Shown in pieces: positions 43,435-51,846 of a stretch of 64,000 bases of DNA (the first letter of the stretch is position 1; every line of letters begins with the position of its first letter). The notes beneath the pieces are model-generated. The model saw nothing but the letters and a program-made list of their open reading frames with translations, ran no database searches and had not been told where the DNA came from. Source of the DNA: Streptomyces sp. yr375 (GTDB lineage: Bacteria; Actinomycetota; Actinomycetes; Streptomycetales; Streptomycetaceae); contig NZ_FOFF01000011.1 in assembly GCF_900110755.1 (NCBI RefSeq), forward strand, positions 62,001 to 126,000. The letters are read 5' to 3'. A program made the translations under genes and the position numbers.

Positions 43435-44280
43435 ATGACTCGCAGCATCCACACCCTCACCCTCGCCCAGGGCACCGTCGACGTCGCCGTCGACTTCTAC
43501 GGACCGGAAGGCCACCCCGGTCAGGAAGGCCACCCCTTCCTGCTCCTGCACGGTGGCGGCGGCCCGCAGACCGTCGCCCCGTTCGCCGGGTTCCTCGCCG
43601 CGCAGCGGCCGGCCCGGGTGTTCGCCCCCGTCCACCCCGGCTTCGACGGCACCGACCGCCCCGAGTGGCTGTCCGACGTCACGACCCTCGCCCAGGTCTA
43701 CGCGGAGCTGCTCGACGCGCTCGACCTGCGGGACGTCGCCGTCGTCGGCAACTCGATCGGCGGCTGGACCGCCGCCGAACTGGCGGCCCTCGGCAGTGAC
43801 CGGATCAGCAGCGTCACCCTCGTCAACGCCGTCGGCATCTCCGTCGCCGGCCACCCCATAGCCGAGACCTTCTCCCTCACGCCCGTCGAACTCGCCGCCC
43901 TCTCCTTCTACGACCCCTCGAAGTTCCGCTTCGACCCCAGCAAGCTGACCGACGCGCAGCGCGCGGTCATGGCCGCCAACCGGGCCACCTTGCAGGTCTA
44001 TTCGGGCCCGCACGACATGGCCGACCCCACCCTGCCCGAGCGCCTCGCCAAGGTCGCCCACCCGACGCTGGTCGCGTGGGGCGCCGGCGACCAGGTCGTG
44101 GACGCCGACTACGGACGCGCCTACGCCCGGGCTATCCCCGACGCGGAGTTCCTGCTGCTGGAGGGCACCGGTCACATGCCCCAGGCCGAGACGCCCGAGC
44201 AACTCCTCCCGGTGCTTTGGGACTTCGCCGACGCCCACGCCACCCACCGGCCGCAGCAGTCGCAGCAGCCGCAGCACTGA
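43435..44280 (+). CDS. Alpha/beta hydrolase
   Basis: A 281-residue soluble hydrolase. The catalytic triad is visible: Ser107 (GNSIGG), Asp219 (WGAGDQVVDA) and His247 (GTGHMPQ); HGGGG is the oxyanion loop. The family includes C-C-bond hydrolases, lactonases and esterases. ATG 43435 follows GAGGAG. Its stop overlaps the start of the DHA2 exporter by one base (TGATG), giving translational coupling. The last residues (PQQSQQPQH) are low complexity. Confidence 0.88.
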   Translation: MTRSIHTLTLAQGTVDVAVDFYGPEGHPGQEGHPFLLLHGGGGPQTVAPFAGFLAAQRPARVFAPVHPGFDGTDRPEWLSDVTTLAQVYAELLDALDLRDVAVVGNSIGGWTAAELAALGSDRISSVTLVNAVGISVAGHPIAETFSLTPVELAALSFYDPSKFRFDPSKLTDAQRAVMAANRATLQVYSGPHDMADPTLPERLAKVAHPTLVAWGAGDQVVDADYGRAYARAIPDAEFLLLEGTGHMPQAETPEQLLPVLWDFADAHATHRPQQSQQPQH

Positions 44281-45719
44281 TGACCACGAAGGCGGCCGAC
44301 GTGTCTCAACCCGACCGCAGCAGACCCTCGTCGATCCTCGCCGTCTGCTGCCTGAGCGTGCTGCTGGTCAGCCTCGACACCACCATCCTCAACGTCGCCC
44401 TGCCGTCGATCCAGGAGGACCTGCACAGCTCGGTGTCGGGCCTGCAGTGGACACTCGACGCGTACACCATCGTGCTGGCCTCGCTGCTCATCCTGGCCGG
44501 CTCCACGGCCGACCGGGTCGGGCGGCGGCGCGTCTTCCTCCTCGGACTCGCGTTGTTCACCGCCGGATCGGCGCTGTGCAGCCTGGCGCCCTCGCTGGGC
44601 TGGCTGATCGTCTTCCGCATGGCGCAGGCGGTGGGCGGCTGCATGCTCACCCCGGTCGCCATGGCCGTCATCGCCGACGCCTTCCCGCAACCGAAGGAGC
44701 GGGCACGGGCCATCGGCGTGTGGGGCGGGGTGGTCGGCGTCAGCATGGCGGCCGGGCCGATCCTCGGCGGCGTCCTGGTCCAGACGGCCGGCTGGCGGTC
44801 GGTGTTCTGGCTGAACGTGCCGATCGGCCTGGCCGCGCTGCTGCTCGCCACCCTCTTCGTCCCGGAGTCCCGCGCGCCCCGGCCCCGCAGGGTCGACCCG
44901 GTCGGCCAACTCCTCGTGATCACCGCGCTCGGCACGTTGACGTACGCCATCATCGAGGCGCCGGGCCGGGGTTGGACCTCACCCGTCATCGTGGCCTGCC
45001 TGATCACCGCGGCGGGTGCGTCGGCCGCCTTCGTCCCCTACGAGACGCGGCGCGACGAACCGCTGATCGAACCGCGCCTCTTCCGCAGCGCGCCGTTCAG
45101 CGGGGCGACGGTCATGGCGGTGTGCGCCTTCACCGCGCTCGGCGGCTTCCTGTTCGCCAACACCCTTTACCTGCAACAGGTGTTGGGGCTCAGCGCGCTG
45201 GACACCGGGGTACGGCTGCTGCCGATGGCGGTGCTGTCACTCGTATGCCCGTCGCTGGCCGGACGGCTCGTGGGCAGCCGTGGCCCCCGCATCCCGCTGC
45301 TGCTCGCCGGGGCCGGCATCACCGCCGGCGGCCTGCTGGCCGTCCCCGCCACCCGCGCCGCCGACGGTTCGGGCCCGCTGCTCTTCGCCGCGTACGCGCT
45401 GTTCGGGCTGGGCTTCGGATTCGTCAACGCTCCCATCACCCACACCGCGGTCGCCGGCCTGCCGCAGGCCCAGGCCGGGGTGGCCGCCGCGATCGCAGCG
45501 ACCAGCCGTCAGGTCGGCGCCGCGCTCGGCATCGCGGTGACCGGCGCGGTGATCGCCGCCGGGGCACGCCCGGCCGCCTGGTGGATCATCACCGGCTGCG
45601 GACTGGCCATCCTCGCCCTGGGCATCCTGACCTCCGGCCCCTGGGCGGCCCGTACCGCCGAAGCCGTCCGGCTGTCGCAGCGGCCCCCCACGGAGCAGAT
45701 GCCGCTGGCGAAGCGGTAG
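44280..45719 (+). CDS. MFS transporter, DHA2 (EmrB/QacA) drug-efflux type
   Basis: A 479-residue, 14-helix exporter. Motif A (GSTADRVGRRRVFLLG), motif C (GVVGVSMAAGPILGG), helix 1 LLVSLDTTILNVALPSI (motif D1) and helix 5 are present. It pumps out hydrophobic drugs or metabolites using protons. ATG 44280 overlaps the hydrolase stop; in-frame sequence upstream is a shadow. It is the last gene of the TetR-regulated operon and would protect the cell from the operon's substrate or product. Confidence 0.9.
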   Translation: MTTKAADVSQPDRSRPSSILAVCCLSVLLVSLDTTILNVALPSIQEDLHSSVSGLQWTLDAYTIVLASLLILAGSTADRVGRRRVFLLGLALFTAGSALCSLAPSLGWLIVFRMAQAVGGCMLTPVAMAVIADAFPQPKERARAIGVWGGVVGVSMAAGPILGGVLVQTAGWRSVFWLNVPIGLAALLLATLFVPESRAPRPRRVDPVGQLLVITALGTLTYAIIEAPGRGWTSPVIVACLITAAGASAAFVPYETRRDEPLIEPRLFRSAPFSGATVMAVCAFTALGGFLFANTLYLQQVLGLSALDTGVRLLPMAVLSLVCPSLAGRLVGSRGPRIPLLLAGAGITAGGLLAVPATRAADGSGPLLFAAYALFGLGFGFVNAPITHTAVAGLPQAQAGVAAAIAATSRQVGAALGIAVTGAVIAAGARPAAWWIITGCGLAILALGILTSGPWAARTAEAVRLSQRPPTEQMPLAKR

Positions 45720-45728
45720 TTGACGGTG

Positions 45729-45774
45729 TGTGACCCACGACGCACTCCGCTATGCTCGGCCCCGTTCGAACGGG
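45729..45774 (+). promoter_or_regulatory. Promoter and palindrome before the Ser/Thr kinase
   Basis: TGTGAC (45729-45734), a 16-base spacer and TATGCT (45751-45756) make a plausible promoter. CCCGTTCGAACGGG (45761-45774), a perfect 14-base palindrome, covers the predicted start and could be an operator or a 5' hairpin. Confidence 0.5.
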
Positions 45775-45848
45775 CGATGACCGACCGAACGACGACCGTA
45801 CGACGGCCGGGGGGCGTTGAGCCCGCCGGGAAGGAAACGTGAGAGCGC

Positions 45849-47477
45849 GTGATATCCGGAGATGGCGATCACCAAGCGGCGACGCGTTCGGAACACGGCT
45901 CGGGGCACGGTTCGGGACAGGGCTCAGGGCACGGTTCGGGACGTGGCCCGGAACGGCTGATCGCCGGTCGGTACCTGCTCCGCGACGTCCTCGGCAAAGG
46001 CGGCATGGGCACCGTCTGGCGCGCCCACGACCAACTCCTGGACCGTCCGGTCGCGGCCAAGGAACTGCACATCCTCACCCACGGCGACGAGGAGCACCGC
46101 ACCCGCCTGCGCCGCGCGATCCGTGAGGCGCGCGCGGTCGCCCGGGTGCCGCACCCGCACGTGGTCGGCGTCCACGACCTGGTCGAGTCCGAGGACCGGC
46201 TGTGGATCGTCATGGAACTCGTCGAAGGGCCCTCGCTGGCCCAGCACATCGCCGAGACCGGACCGCTCCCACCGCAGCACGCCGCCGCCCTCGGCCTGCA
46301 ACTGCTCGCCGCGCTCGAAGCCGTGCACGCGGCCGGCACCCTGCACCGCGACGTCAAACCCGCCAACGTCCTGCTGCGCCGCGACGGAAACGCCGTCCTC
46401 ACCGACTTCGGCATCGCCGCCCTGGACGACGGCGAGTTCCTCACGACCACCGGCGAACTGATCGGCTCCCTCGAGTACATGGCGCCCGAGCGTGTGATGG
46501 GAGCCGATGTCGGCCCCGCCTCCGACCTGTGGTCGCTGGGCGTCACCCTCGCCACCGTCTGTGGCGGCCACTCCCCGTTCCGCAGACCGGCCCGGCCCGC
46601 GACCCTGCACGCGGTGGCCTACGAGGAACCCCACCTGTCGGAGGGGCTCGGCCCGCTGCGCCCGGTCGTCGAGGCGCTGCTGCGCAAGTCCCCCGACGAG
46701 CGCCCCTCGGCGGCCAGCGCGCGGTCCGCGCTGCGGCGCATCGCGGCGGGGGAGGCGGACGCCGGGCCACTGCCGTCCCCGACCGAGCGCGTGCCGCGCC
46801 CGTCGGCCGCCTGGACCGACGCGGACACCGTGACCAGCGGCCACCAGCGACCCGTCCGACCCGTCCAGGCCTGGGAGCCCGCGCCGACGACGGCCCCGCA
46901 CACCACGTCACACACGCCCCCGCCCGGGCAGCAGCCCCGCCCGAAGAGCGCCAAGCGGCGCGTGTGGTGGGCACTGTCCGGTACGGCGGTGCTGGCGGCG
47001 GGCGTCGCAGGCGGCCTCTTCGTCACCGGGATGCCGCCGTTCAAGGCGAAGCCGACGACGGCGACCGTCAGCAAGGTCGTCGAGTCGACGACCGGCTGGC
47101 AGCCGGTGACCGGAGTCTCCGTCCGCAAGGGCGACCGGGTCACCGTGCGGTTCGTCTCCGGCGAGTGGACGGTCGACTATCGCAACAAACCCATGACCGG
47201 ACCGGCCGGTTACGACGCGGCCACCGACCAGTCGCTGGACGGCGCGAAGAGCTGCAAGATCAAGCCCGCGGCCCCGTTCGGCACCCTGCTGGCACGCCTC
47301 GCCGGAAAGCAGGCCGGAAAGCAGGACGCCCCCGTCCACGCCGTCGGACAGAAGCTGACCTTCCAGGCGGCCATGGCCGGCCCCCTGCAACTGGCCATCA
47401 ACGACGCCGCCGAGGCGTGCGTGCAGGACAACAAGGGCGCACTGACCGTGCAGGTGAGCGTCACCCACCAGCCGTGA
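45849..47477 (+). CDS. Transmembrane Ser/Thr protein kinase (Hanks type)
   Basis: A 542-residue kinase. A Gly/Ser/His-rich N-terminus, then the kinase domain at about 40-300: P-loop GKGGMGTVW, ATP lysine Lys71 (AAKE), catalytic Asp168 (HRDVKPANVLL) and Asp186 (DFGIAAL), GSLEYMAPE activation segment. A Pro/Thr-rich linker leads to a membrane helix at about 371-397 (VWWALSGTAVLAAGVAGGLF), and a 145-residue external domain follows (VVESTTGWQPVTGVSVRKGDRVTV split). The external part is not a PASTA domain and may sense sugars or stress. It stands just before the DUF3592/CHAT group. Confidence 0.92.
   Translation: MISGDGDHQAATRSEHGSGHGSGQGSGHGSGRGPERLIAGRYLLRDVLGKGGMGTVWRAHDQLLDRPVAAKELHILTHGDEEHRTRLRRAIREARAVARVPHPHVVGVHDLVESEDRLWIVMELVEGPSLAQHIAETGPLPPQHAAALGLQLLAALEAVHAAGTLHRDVKPANVLLRRDGNAVLTDFGIAALDDGEFLTTTGELIGSLEYMAPERVMGADVGPASDLWSLGVTLATVCGGHSPFRRPARPATLHAVAYEEPHLSEGLGPLRPVVEALLRKSPDERPSAASARSALRRIAAGEADAGPLPSPTERVPRPSAAWTDADTVTSGHQRPVRPVQAWEPAPTTAPHTTSHTPPPGQQPRPKSAKRRVWWALSGTAVLAAGVAGGLFVTGMPPFKAKPTTATVSKVVESTTGWQPVTGVSVRKGDRVTVRFVSGEWTVDYRNKPMTGPAGYDAATDQSLDGAKSCKIKPAAPFGTLLARLAGKQAGKQDAPVHAVGQKLTFQAAMAGPLQLAINDAAEACVQDNKGALTVQVSVTHQP
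45897..45944 (+). repeat. 12/24-bp tandem repeat in the kinase N-terminus
   Basis: Four 12-base units (GGCTCGGGGCAC, GGTTCGGGACAG, GGCTCAGGGCAC, GGTTCGGGACGT) form two 24-base copies encoding GSGHGSGQ. The resulting flexible, His-containing leader precedes the kinase domain. Confidence 0.75.
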
Positions 47478-47522
47478 CGCCGACGCCGGGCCCGACGCTC
47501 AGGCCGCCCCGCCCGCCGGGTG

Positions 47523-48377
47523 TCACAGCAGGACCGCACCGGTCACCACCGCCGCGATCCCCGTGACCAGCAGCATCACCACCGTGGCGACGGCCCACGC
47601 GTTGGCCCGGCGGTCGGCCGCGGGGTCGGGCGTGTAGACGGTGAGGTCGGACGGCGCGTAGTGGACGGTGAGGTCGCGGCCGAGGGACCGGCTCGGCTCG
47701 CGGATGCCGTCGCGGGACAGGACGGTGACGTCGACGCCCTCGCGCGTGGTGAAGGTGACGACGGGCGTGTGGCTGACGATCTCGTCACCCTCCCCGTCGA
47801 TGTGGACGTCCATGGTGACCGCCACGACCCGCGCCGGGACGGCGACGGCCGACGCCAGCAGGGCGTTGCGGACGCGCGCCATGCGGATGTCGGGGCTGAG
47901 CGCCCCGGCGATGGTGAACAGGGAACCGAAGCCGAGCAGCGCCCCCGGCCAGCCTCCGACGACGGCCGCGTGGATCGCCAGCCCGAGCAGGAGCAGAGCG
48001 ACAGCGCAGTCCGGCATGCCTCGGCCGTTCCGCTCGTCCACCATGTTCGGCACGATGCGGTACCGGTGCGGCTGCCCGGGCGGGTAGCGCACGTCGACCT
48101 CCCGGCCCACCCAGGCCACTTCGATCGCGCTCCCGTGCTTGCCGTCGTTCGGCAGGACGAACTCCTCGCCGGTCGCCGGGTCCCGGAACGCGACCGTCAC
48201 CGGTATCCCCGGCCCCTTGGGCGCACCGTGCGCCGGCTGCCGCACCACCACGACCTGCGCCTTCACCCAGACCGCCCGCTGGGCCCGCGTCAACCCGGCC
48301 AGCGCGAGCCCGTAGCCGAGCAGCGCCACCCCCGAGGGCACCACCCACCACAGCTCCAGCACCTCGTACCCGCCCAT
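47523..48377 (-). CDS. DUF3592-type membrane protein
   Basis: A 284-residue protein with three or four membrane helices (WWVVPSGVALLGYGLALAGL, CAVALLLLGLAIHAAVVGGW, AVATVVMLLVTGIAAVVTGAVLL) and two copies of an extracytoplasmic beta domain (VKAQVVVVRQPAHGAPKGPGIPVTV and PARVVAVTMDVHIDGEGDEIV). The duplicated unit with D-x-R-Y-P/H-Y-A-P (VDVRYPPGQP, LTVHYAPSD) is typical of DUF3592. Function unknown. It is the last gene of a minus-strand group of three, overlapping or adjoining its upstream partner. Confidence 0.78.
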   Translation of the reverse strand: MGGYEVLELWWVVPSGVALLGYGLALAGLTRAQRAVWVKAQVVVVRQPAHGAPKGPGIPVTVAFRDPATGEEFVLPNDGKHGSAIEVAWVGREVDVRYPPGQPHRYRIVPNMVDERNGRGMPDCAVALLLLGLAIHAAVVGGWPGALLGFGSLFTIAGALSPDIRMARVRNALLASAVAVPARVVAVTMDVHIDGEGDEIVSHTPVVTFTTREGVDVTVLSRDGIREPSRSLGRDLTVHYAPSDLTVYTPDPAADRRANAWAVATVVMLLVTGIAAVVTGAVLL

Positions 48378-48378
48378 C

Positions 48379-48510
48379 TCAGGGCTGCCGTCGCTCGGCC
48401 ACGGACCGCGCCAGCACGTCCGCCAGGGCCTTGAGGCCGGGGAGCCGGTGCTCGTCGCACGTCGGAGCCTCGTACGACGACGGCGGCGGTGTGGGCGGTG
48501 TCGGCGTCAC
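48379..48510 (-). CDS. 43-residue protein in the DUF3592 operon
   Basis: A small frame of 43 codons beginning GTG at 48510, which overlaps the stop of the 140-residue gene (GTGA), and ending one base before the ATG of the DUF3592 gene. The peptide is VTPTPPTPPPSSYE then a helical KALADVLARSVAERRQ. The exact fit between its neighbours, with translational coupling on the upstream side and a one-base gap downstream, argues that it is translated. No family is recognised. Confidence 0.55.
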   Translation of the reverse strand: MTPTPPTPPPSSYEAPTCDEHRLPGLKALADVLARSVAERRQP

Positions 48511-48929
48511 GGGGCGATGCCGTCGCCGGCGTAGAGGTAGCCGCCGGGCCGGGCGGGGTCGGCGACCAGCAGGACCTGGTCGCCGACGCGCGGTATCCGC
48601 AGCTTCGAGACGATGGTCTGGAGGGCGACCCGCTCGGTGGTCCCGGACGGCTGGAGGACCAGATCCACTACCGGGTCGTGGTTGACCAGCCTGCCGGTGT
48701 CGCCGATCGACACGACGGCCGCAGGTGTGGTCGGCGCGCCCGCGGCGAGCAACTGCTGTACGTCCAGGCCCGCGTTGTACGCGCCGATCGACTGCCGGAC
48801 CCTGCCGTAGTCCTCGTCGTTGAGGAACGCGCGCGTGGCACGGCCGTAGAAACCCTTGCCGCTCGCCACCTGTCCGGCGATCTCGGCGGCCCGCTCCTCG
48901 CGGCTCTTGCGCTTTCCGAAGATTCCCAT
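48507..48929 (-). CDS. Hypothetical protein (140 aa)
   Basis: No family recognised. The N-terminus is basic and helical (MGIFGKRKSREERAAEIAGQ), followed by a helical region (YGRATRAFLNDEDYGRVRQSI) and a C-terminal beta-rich half (VVSIGDTGRLVNHDPVVDLVL, VGDQVLLVADPARPGG). It looks like a small cytoplasmic scaffold or regulatory protein. It heads a minus-strand operon with the 43-residue and DUF3592 genes and is divergent from the CHAT operon across 98 bases containing a direct repeat. Confidence 0.7.
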   Translation of the reverse strand: MGIFGKRKSREERAAEIAGQVASGKGFYGRATRAFLNDEDYGRVRQSIGAYNAGLDVQQLLAAGAPTTPAAVVSIGDTGRLVNHDPVVDLVLQPSGTTERVALQTIVSKLRIPRVGDQVLLVADPARPGGYLYAGDGIAP

Positions 48930-48960
48930 GCCCCGGACGCTAGAGGGCCGATGACGCCTA

Positions 48961-48998
48961 CCGATCCCAGGTTTGTCGGCCGATCCCAGGTTCGTCCG
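48961..48998. promoter_or_regulatory. Tandem 19-bp direct repeat between divergent operons
   Basis: CCGATCCCAGGTTTGTCGG (48961-48979) and CCGATCCCAGGTTCGTCCG (48980-48998) abut with a 19-base period, about two helix turns, differing at two positions. The location in the divergent promoter region suggests co-operative binding of a regulator controlling both operons. Confidence 0.6.
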
Positions 48999-49027
48999 CT
49001 GTTTTCTTGTCGGCGTACCCTCCTGAC

Positions 49028-50431
49028 ATGCCCTCCCCCTCCCCGAGCCGGTCGGCCGGCGGCGAGCGCCGGCCGCGCGCCCTGGTCATCGACCACGCCT
49101 GGCGTGGCCTCGGGCCGGGGCTGGAATCGCTGAGCGGCCCCGGCGGGGCACCGTTGACCAGGACGGTCAAGCTGATCGTGCTGCCGCTGATCGTCAGACC
49201 GGCGCTGCGTCCCGAACTCGCGGCGGACTTCCTCGGACCGGCGCAGGCCGCGTGCCTCGACGGGCTGATCCGGGAGTCGGGTACGCGTCTCGCGGCGACG
49301 GCACAGTGGTTCACGCTGCTCAAGAAGGCCCGCCGGGCCCTCGGCATCGTCGCGGGCAACCCGCAGGACCTGTACTTCCAGCGCTGCTTCGAACTGGCCA
49401 CCGAGCACGGAACGCCCCCGACCGGCGCCGACGCCGAAGCGGACGCGATCGCCAGGGACGTCGTGGAGGACGTGGCGGACACGACCAGCGGACGCACCGT
49501 GGAAGCACTGAAGGACTACCTGACCGACCCAGCCCAACGCGCCCGGCTGGAGGGGGAGTTGGCCACCGCTTGGGAGAACCGGAGCGCGGCCCCCGCCGCC
49601 GACGCGGTCGCGGCGGTCGCCCTGGCGGCCGAGGCCCTCGAAGCATGCGGCGCGCCGGACCGGGCGAGCAACGCACCGCCGTACGTGTCCCTCGTCGCGG
49701 CGGGACACGGCGGCCTGTTCGGCCGCGCCCTGTGGGCGCACGACGGCACCGACGGCGTCTGGGGCCGCGACGACGTGCCGGCCCATCTGGGGCTGACCGT
49801 ACGGCAGTTGCCGCCGCGTCCGGAGGTCGGCCGGGGCGCGTCGACGGCCACGCTTCCCGCGCCGCTGGACCGCACGCTCTACGAACGGCTCTTCGTCGTC
49901 CTTCAGTCGTCGGCCCGGCGTGAGGAACTGCCGACGGTCCCGGAACTCATCGCCCGGGAGACCGGCCGCAGTTGCGCTCCGCTCGGCCTGCACGACGAGA
50001 GCCTGCGCGTCGCCGTCGTCCTCGGCGGCCGGCTCGCGGTCGGCCTCGATCCGCTGGGCACCGGGGGAGCCGTACCGGGGCGGACGGCGGCGCACAGGGC
50101 CGTCAACAGCCGCTGGCGACGCGAGGCTTCGGTTCTGCGCGCCCGCCGGATGACCGTGTCCCCCCGCCCCGACCCGGACGGCGGCGTCCTGGACGCCCTC
50201 GCCCAGGACCTCCGCACCCCGTGGGCCGCCTACATGCGACGGCTGTGGGTGCGGCTGCACGGGCGGGACGTTCGCGACGCCCCGCTCGGGGACCTCGCGC
50301 AGGCCTGGTCCCTGCTGGACGGGGTCGCCCGCTCGGTGATGATGGACCACCGCGCCAAGGTCCGGTCGGCGCTGCGCACCCTGTCGACGCCGACGGCACC
50401 CGCGCCGGTGGCCGAGACGAGGAGCGCGTGA
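49028..50431 (+). CDS. Unrecognised protein, first gene of the CHAT operon
   Basis: A 467-residue soluble protein with no recognised family. The N-terminal third is helical (VIDHAWRGLGPGLESL, FTLLKKARRALGIV). An acidic middle leads to a second block (PYVSLVAAGHGGLFGRALWA, YERLFVVLQSSARREELP) and a C-terminal helical region (WAAYMRRLWVRLHGRD). There are no membrane segments or signal peptide. ATG 49028 is preceded by a weak ribosome site; a TTG at 49007 is possible. Its stop overlaps the start of the next gene by one base, showing coupled synthesis with the following protein and the CHAT protease. Confidence 0.7.
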   Translation: MPSPSPSRSAGGERRPRALVIDHAWRGLGPGLESLSGPGGAPLTRTVKLIVLPLIVRPALRPELAADFLGPAQAACLDGLIRESGTRLAATAQWFTLLKKARRALGIVAGNPQDLYFQRCFELATEHGTPPTGADAEADAIARDVVEDVADTTSGRTVEALKDYLTDPAQRARLEGELATAWENRSAAPAADAVAAVALAAEALEACGAPDRASNAPPYVSLVAAGHGGLFGRALWAHDGTDGVWGRDDVPAHLGLTVRQLPPRPEVGRGASTATLPAPLDRTLYERLFVVLQSSARREELPTVPELIARETGRSCAPLGLHDESLRVAVVLGGRLAVGLDPLGTGGAVPGRTAAHRAVNSRWRREASVLRARRMTVSPRPDPDGGVLDALAQDLRTPWAAYMRRLWVRLHGRDVRDAPLGDLAQAWSLLDGVARSVMMDHRAKVRSALRTLSTPTAPAPVAETRSA

Positions 50432-51843
50432 TGGCGCGGTCGCAGGCGGACGTCCATGTCACGCGGGGCGAGGACGGCACGATCCGCGTCGCCGCGGCGG
50501 CTCTCGACTCCGGCGCCGCCGCCGCGTTCTACGGCGATGTGGGCGCCGTGGGCCCCGAGTTCACCTGGGCCGTCCTCGACGTCGCGGGCGCCGCGCTGAC
50601 CTGGCCCGTCCTCGGCGCGCCCGGACCGCCGTCGGCGGAGATCCATGACGAGGGACGGGCCCAGCAGTGGCTCTGGGCGCTCTACGGGGAGCGCGTCGCC
50701 GCCGCCGTCCACGACTTTCACGCCGTTCACGACAGTGCGGCGGGGGAGTCGGCGGCCGGTGTGCGGGTGGCGGCGGACCTGACCGCCCTCGCGGGCAGCG
50801 CCGCCCGCCTCGGCCTCGGGCACTGGGCGTCCCGATGGTGGCCGGCGTCGTACCCGGACGGCATACCGGCGCTCGAACCGGACCTGCACGGCCTGGAGTT
50901 GGCCGCACTCACCCACCGCTGCCAGCAGTTGTTCGACGAGGGCGGAGGCGCAGGTGAAGGCGACGGTGACGGTGACGGCGGTGGCGATCAGCCCGACGAC
51001 TGCGCGGCCGAACTGATCGAGGAGCACTTGGCCGCCCTTGATCCGCTCGTCCAGTGGTGGCGCGCGACGGCCCAACCGCCGCACACGGCACGCCACTTGG
51101 AGAACGTCCTGCGGTTGATCGACGCCGCGGCGGACAACGCCGGACTGGACGCTCCGGCCCTACGCCGCCTCCGGTCGTCCCTGGAGCGGGCGCAGGGGCT
51201 GGACTTGGGGCGGCCGGTGGGTCCAGGCGCGCTCTTCGCTCGGCACGACGGCTACGCCCTCGCGGCCGGCGAACCCATCGCTGCGGGCGGCCGGGTGATC
51301 GCCCGAGGCACGGGGACCAACGACTGGCGCCGTTACCCGCCCGGTTTCGTCGACGCGGCCGAGGACGCGGTGTCGTGGACCGCTCGCGCGCTCGGCGCGC
51401 GGCGGCGGATCGAGGTCGAGGCCGTTGCCCACATCGCGGCCCCCGCCGCAGGCGCGCCCCTCGTCGCGGAGTTCCGCGTGAACGGCGGCCACCAGAACCG
51501 CGTCCCCCTCGCCAGACGGGACGACGTGTGGACCGGCCGAGCGGACCTGGACCTGGACCTGGGCCCGGGGCTGGACTTGTCGGGTATCGAGGTCGGTGTC
51601 GTGTTGCCCGGCTTCGACCCGGGCCGCGACGGCGGTGAGGGCGGTGAGGGCGGTGAGGACGGTGAGGACGGTCAGGGCGGTGCGGACGAAGGCCGTGTCG
51701 CCCGTGCCGCCGTCCGGGCCATGGTCCGGCGGCGACTGACCGTCGCGGCCGAGCCCCAGGCGTACGACGCCTCGCCGCACGACGCCTCCCTGGGACCGTT
51801 CCTCGCAGAGACCGCCGCCGCCACGATGGACGAGGACTACTGA
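50431..51843 (+). CDS. Unrecognised protein, second gene of the CHAT operon
   Basis: A 470-residue protein of unknown family. It has a helix-rich N-terminal domain (about 1-240: QQWLWALYGERVAAAVHDFH, LEHL-type AALDPLVQWWRATAQ), a beta-rich C-terminal part (RRRIEVEAVAHIAAP, GIEVGVVLPGFDPGRD) and two acidic Gly/Asp/Glu low-complexity segments, at residues 171-190 and about 400-420. ATG 50431 overlaps the previous stop (TGATG), and its own stop lies three bases before the CHAT gene. It could be an adaptor, sensor or substrate for the protease encoded next. Confidence 0.7.
   Translation: MARSQADVHVTRGEDGTIRVAAAALDSGAAAAFYGDVGAVGPEFTWAVLDVAGAALTWPVLGAPGPPSAEIHDEGRAQQWLWALYGERVAAAVHDFHAVHDSAAGESAAGVRVAADLTALAGSAARLGLGHWASRWWPASYPDGIPALEPDLHGLELAALTHRCQQLFDEGGGAGEGDGDGDGGGDQPDDCAAELIEEHLAALDPLVQWWRATAQPPHTARHLENVLRLIDAAADNAGLDAPALRRLRSSLERAQGLDLGRPVGPGALFARHDGYALAAGEPIAAGGRVIARGTGTNDWRRYPPGFVDAAEDAVSWTARALGARRRIEVEAVAHIAAPAAGAPLVAEFRVNGGHQNRVPLARRDDVWTGRADLDLDLGPGLDLSGIEVGVVLPGFDPGRDGGEGGEGGEDGEDGQGGADEGRVARAAVRAMVRRRLTVAAEPQAYDASPHDASLGPFLAETAAATMDEDY
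51631..51684 (+). repeat. 9-bp tandem repeat coding an acidic Gly/Glu/Asp stretch
   Basis: Six nine-base units related to GGCGGTGAG encode GGE/GED repeats inside the second CHAT-operon protein. This is replication-slippage-prone sequence and probably varies between strains. Confidence 0.8.
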
Positions 51844-51846
51844 CAG

